The notes beneath the pieces are model-generated. The model was not told where the DNA came from. It did not search any database and worked only from the letters and a program-made list of their open reading frames with translations. A program made the position numbers and the translations under genes. DNA of 33,930 bases from M3007 sp046296435 (GTDB lineage: Bacteria > Bacteroidota > Bacteroidia > Chitinophagales > Saprospiraceae). Location: positions 1-33,930 of the forward strand of contig JBKBLI010000036.1 of assembly GCA_046296435.1 (NCBI GenBank), given 5' to 3'. Below are positions 33,480-33,930 of this stretch, piece by piece; position 1 is the first letter of the stretch; each line of letters starts with the position of its first letter.

Positions 33480-33930
33480 TCAGAGCAAATCGAGCAAAGC
33501 CTTGCTTATTCGGGCAATCTCACGATTTGCTTCTTGTTCAGACAACAGGCCCTGATTCAGTTGGCGTTGGACAATGCGATAACGGCCTGAGAGCAGCGTG
33601 ACCGCATCCTCATCGCGCGCCTTCAGATGAGCGGCCTGACGCATGAGTTTGATGGCTTCGTCGGTATGGCCCATGCTGATGGCCTCTTCCACGCGTTCTC
33701 TGAGGTCCGGCGAGGCCGGGCGAGGCGCGGAATCGGGGGGCGGGGGTGTATGGGTGTAATAGTTGTGGGTGATCTGCACGTTTTGGTTGCCGATTGCGAT
33801 ATCGTCGCCGAGGCGAAAGTCCCCTCCGGCCCGGATTTTAGTGTCGCGCACGATGTTCTTGTCGCCCGTTCCGGCATCGCTTATCGGGCCGGAATCACCG
33901 ATGCGCACCGAGCCGGATGCGTCGATATCC
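33480..33930 (-). CDS. Partial protein with EAD11-like effector-associated C-terminus (5' end outside window)
   Basis: The frame is open to the window edge, so the N-terminus is missing; about 150 codons are visible. The first visible part repeats short strands of the form SVRIGDSG, DFRLGDD and DIAIGNQN, around GDKNIVRDTKIRAGGDF, and is followed by a Pro-rich linker. The last 75 residues are two or more helices with ERVEEAISMGHTDEAIKLM and LLSGRYRIVQRQLNQGLLS, then EANREIARISKALLDLL. The order 'LxxRY-x(2)-RQ-x(3)-G-x-LS-x-EEA-N-x-E-x(2)-RI-x(2)-ALLDLL' resembles effector-associated domain 11, a small adaptor linked to predicted immune effectors in Bacteroidota. The assignment is from pattern memory. 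It converges on proline dehydrogenase with a 70-base gap. Confidence 0.6.
   Translation of the reverse strand, partial: DIDASGSVRIGDSGPISDAGTGDKNIVRDTKIRAGGDFRLGDDIAIGNQNVQITHNYYTHTPPPPDSAPRPASPDLRERVEEAISMGHTDEAIKLMRQAAHLKARDEDAVTLLSGRYRIVQRQLNQGLLSEQEANREIARISKALLDLL

Noticed and set aside
1..33930. tRNA, rRNA, CRISPR arrays, insertion sequences and prophage genes
   Set aside because: No cloverleaf, rRNA core, direct-repeat array, transposase or phage structural protein was recognised on either strand.

Overview
The window is a scaffold piece from a member of the Bacteroidota, most likely a Saprospiria or Chitinophagia-like lineage; the exact taxon is inference. Supporting signs are a gliding-motility lipoprotein GldD, one type A and one type B sorting domain of the type IX secretion system (T9SS), a HU-CCDC81/SPOR envelope protein, and promoter-like TAnnTTTG boxes in place of sigma70 -10 boxes. 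Three runs of about 98-99 N interrupt genes, so this is a scaffolded draft assembly, probably a metagenome bin. Most genes are GC-rich; a stretch around 17.6-20.3 kb is clearly AT-richer.

Layout. 1-2.0 kb: the end of a PstS-like binding protein followed by a secreted TPR protein, ending in a strong hairpin. 2.1-5.4 kb (minus strand): a KpsF/KdsD-type sugar phosphate isomerase, a secreted beta-propeller protein, a small lipoprotein and an NrtR-like Nudix regulator. 5.5-8.2 kb (plus): a HU-CCDC81/SPOR membrane protein and a secreted agmatine/peptidyl-arginine deiminase family enzyme with a T9SS sorting tail. 8.6-15.8 kb (plus): gldD, a barrel-only methylmalonyl-CoA mutase-like protein, a fumarylacetoacetate hydrolase family enzyme, a secreted amidohydrolase-fold protein without the HxH metal motif, a C39-peptidase ABC exporter and its HlyD-like partner, closely spaced and probably partly co-transcribed. 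16.0-17.6 kb (minus): two tandem esterases. 18.0-20.6 kb: an AT-rich island with an alpha-solenoid protein of unknown role, a possible 30-residue leader peptide and several inverted repeats. 20.6-26.7 kb (minus): a giant cell-surface protein with PKD domains and eight 51-residue repeats. 26.8-33.4 kb: ApaG, ferritin, an M14 metallopeptidase coupled to a parvulin-type foldase, and proline dehydrogenase. At the right edge lies a partial protein whose C-terminus resembles effector-associated domain 11 (EAD11) of Bacteroidota conflict systems.

Together the genes are dominated by envelope and secretion functions: T9SS cargo (the deiminase and the giant adhesin), a T9SS-associated lipoprotein, a periplasmic foldase, a peptide exporter and secreted hydrolases. 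Housekeeping metabolism is interspersed. The less ordinary points are the edge EAD-like gene, the solenoid gene with its structured leader, the metal-motif-less amidohydrolase next to a C39 exporter with no visible substrate peptide, the deiminase with a secretion tail, and a family of intergenic T-run/A-run palindromes lying 3' of genes.
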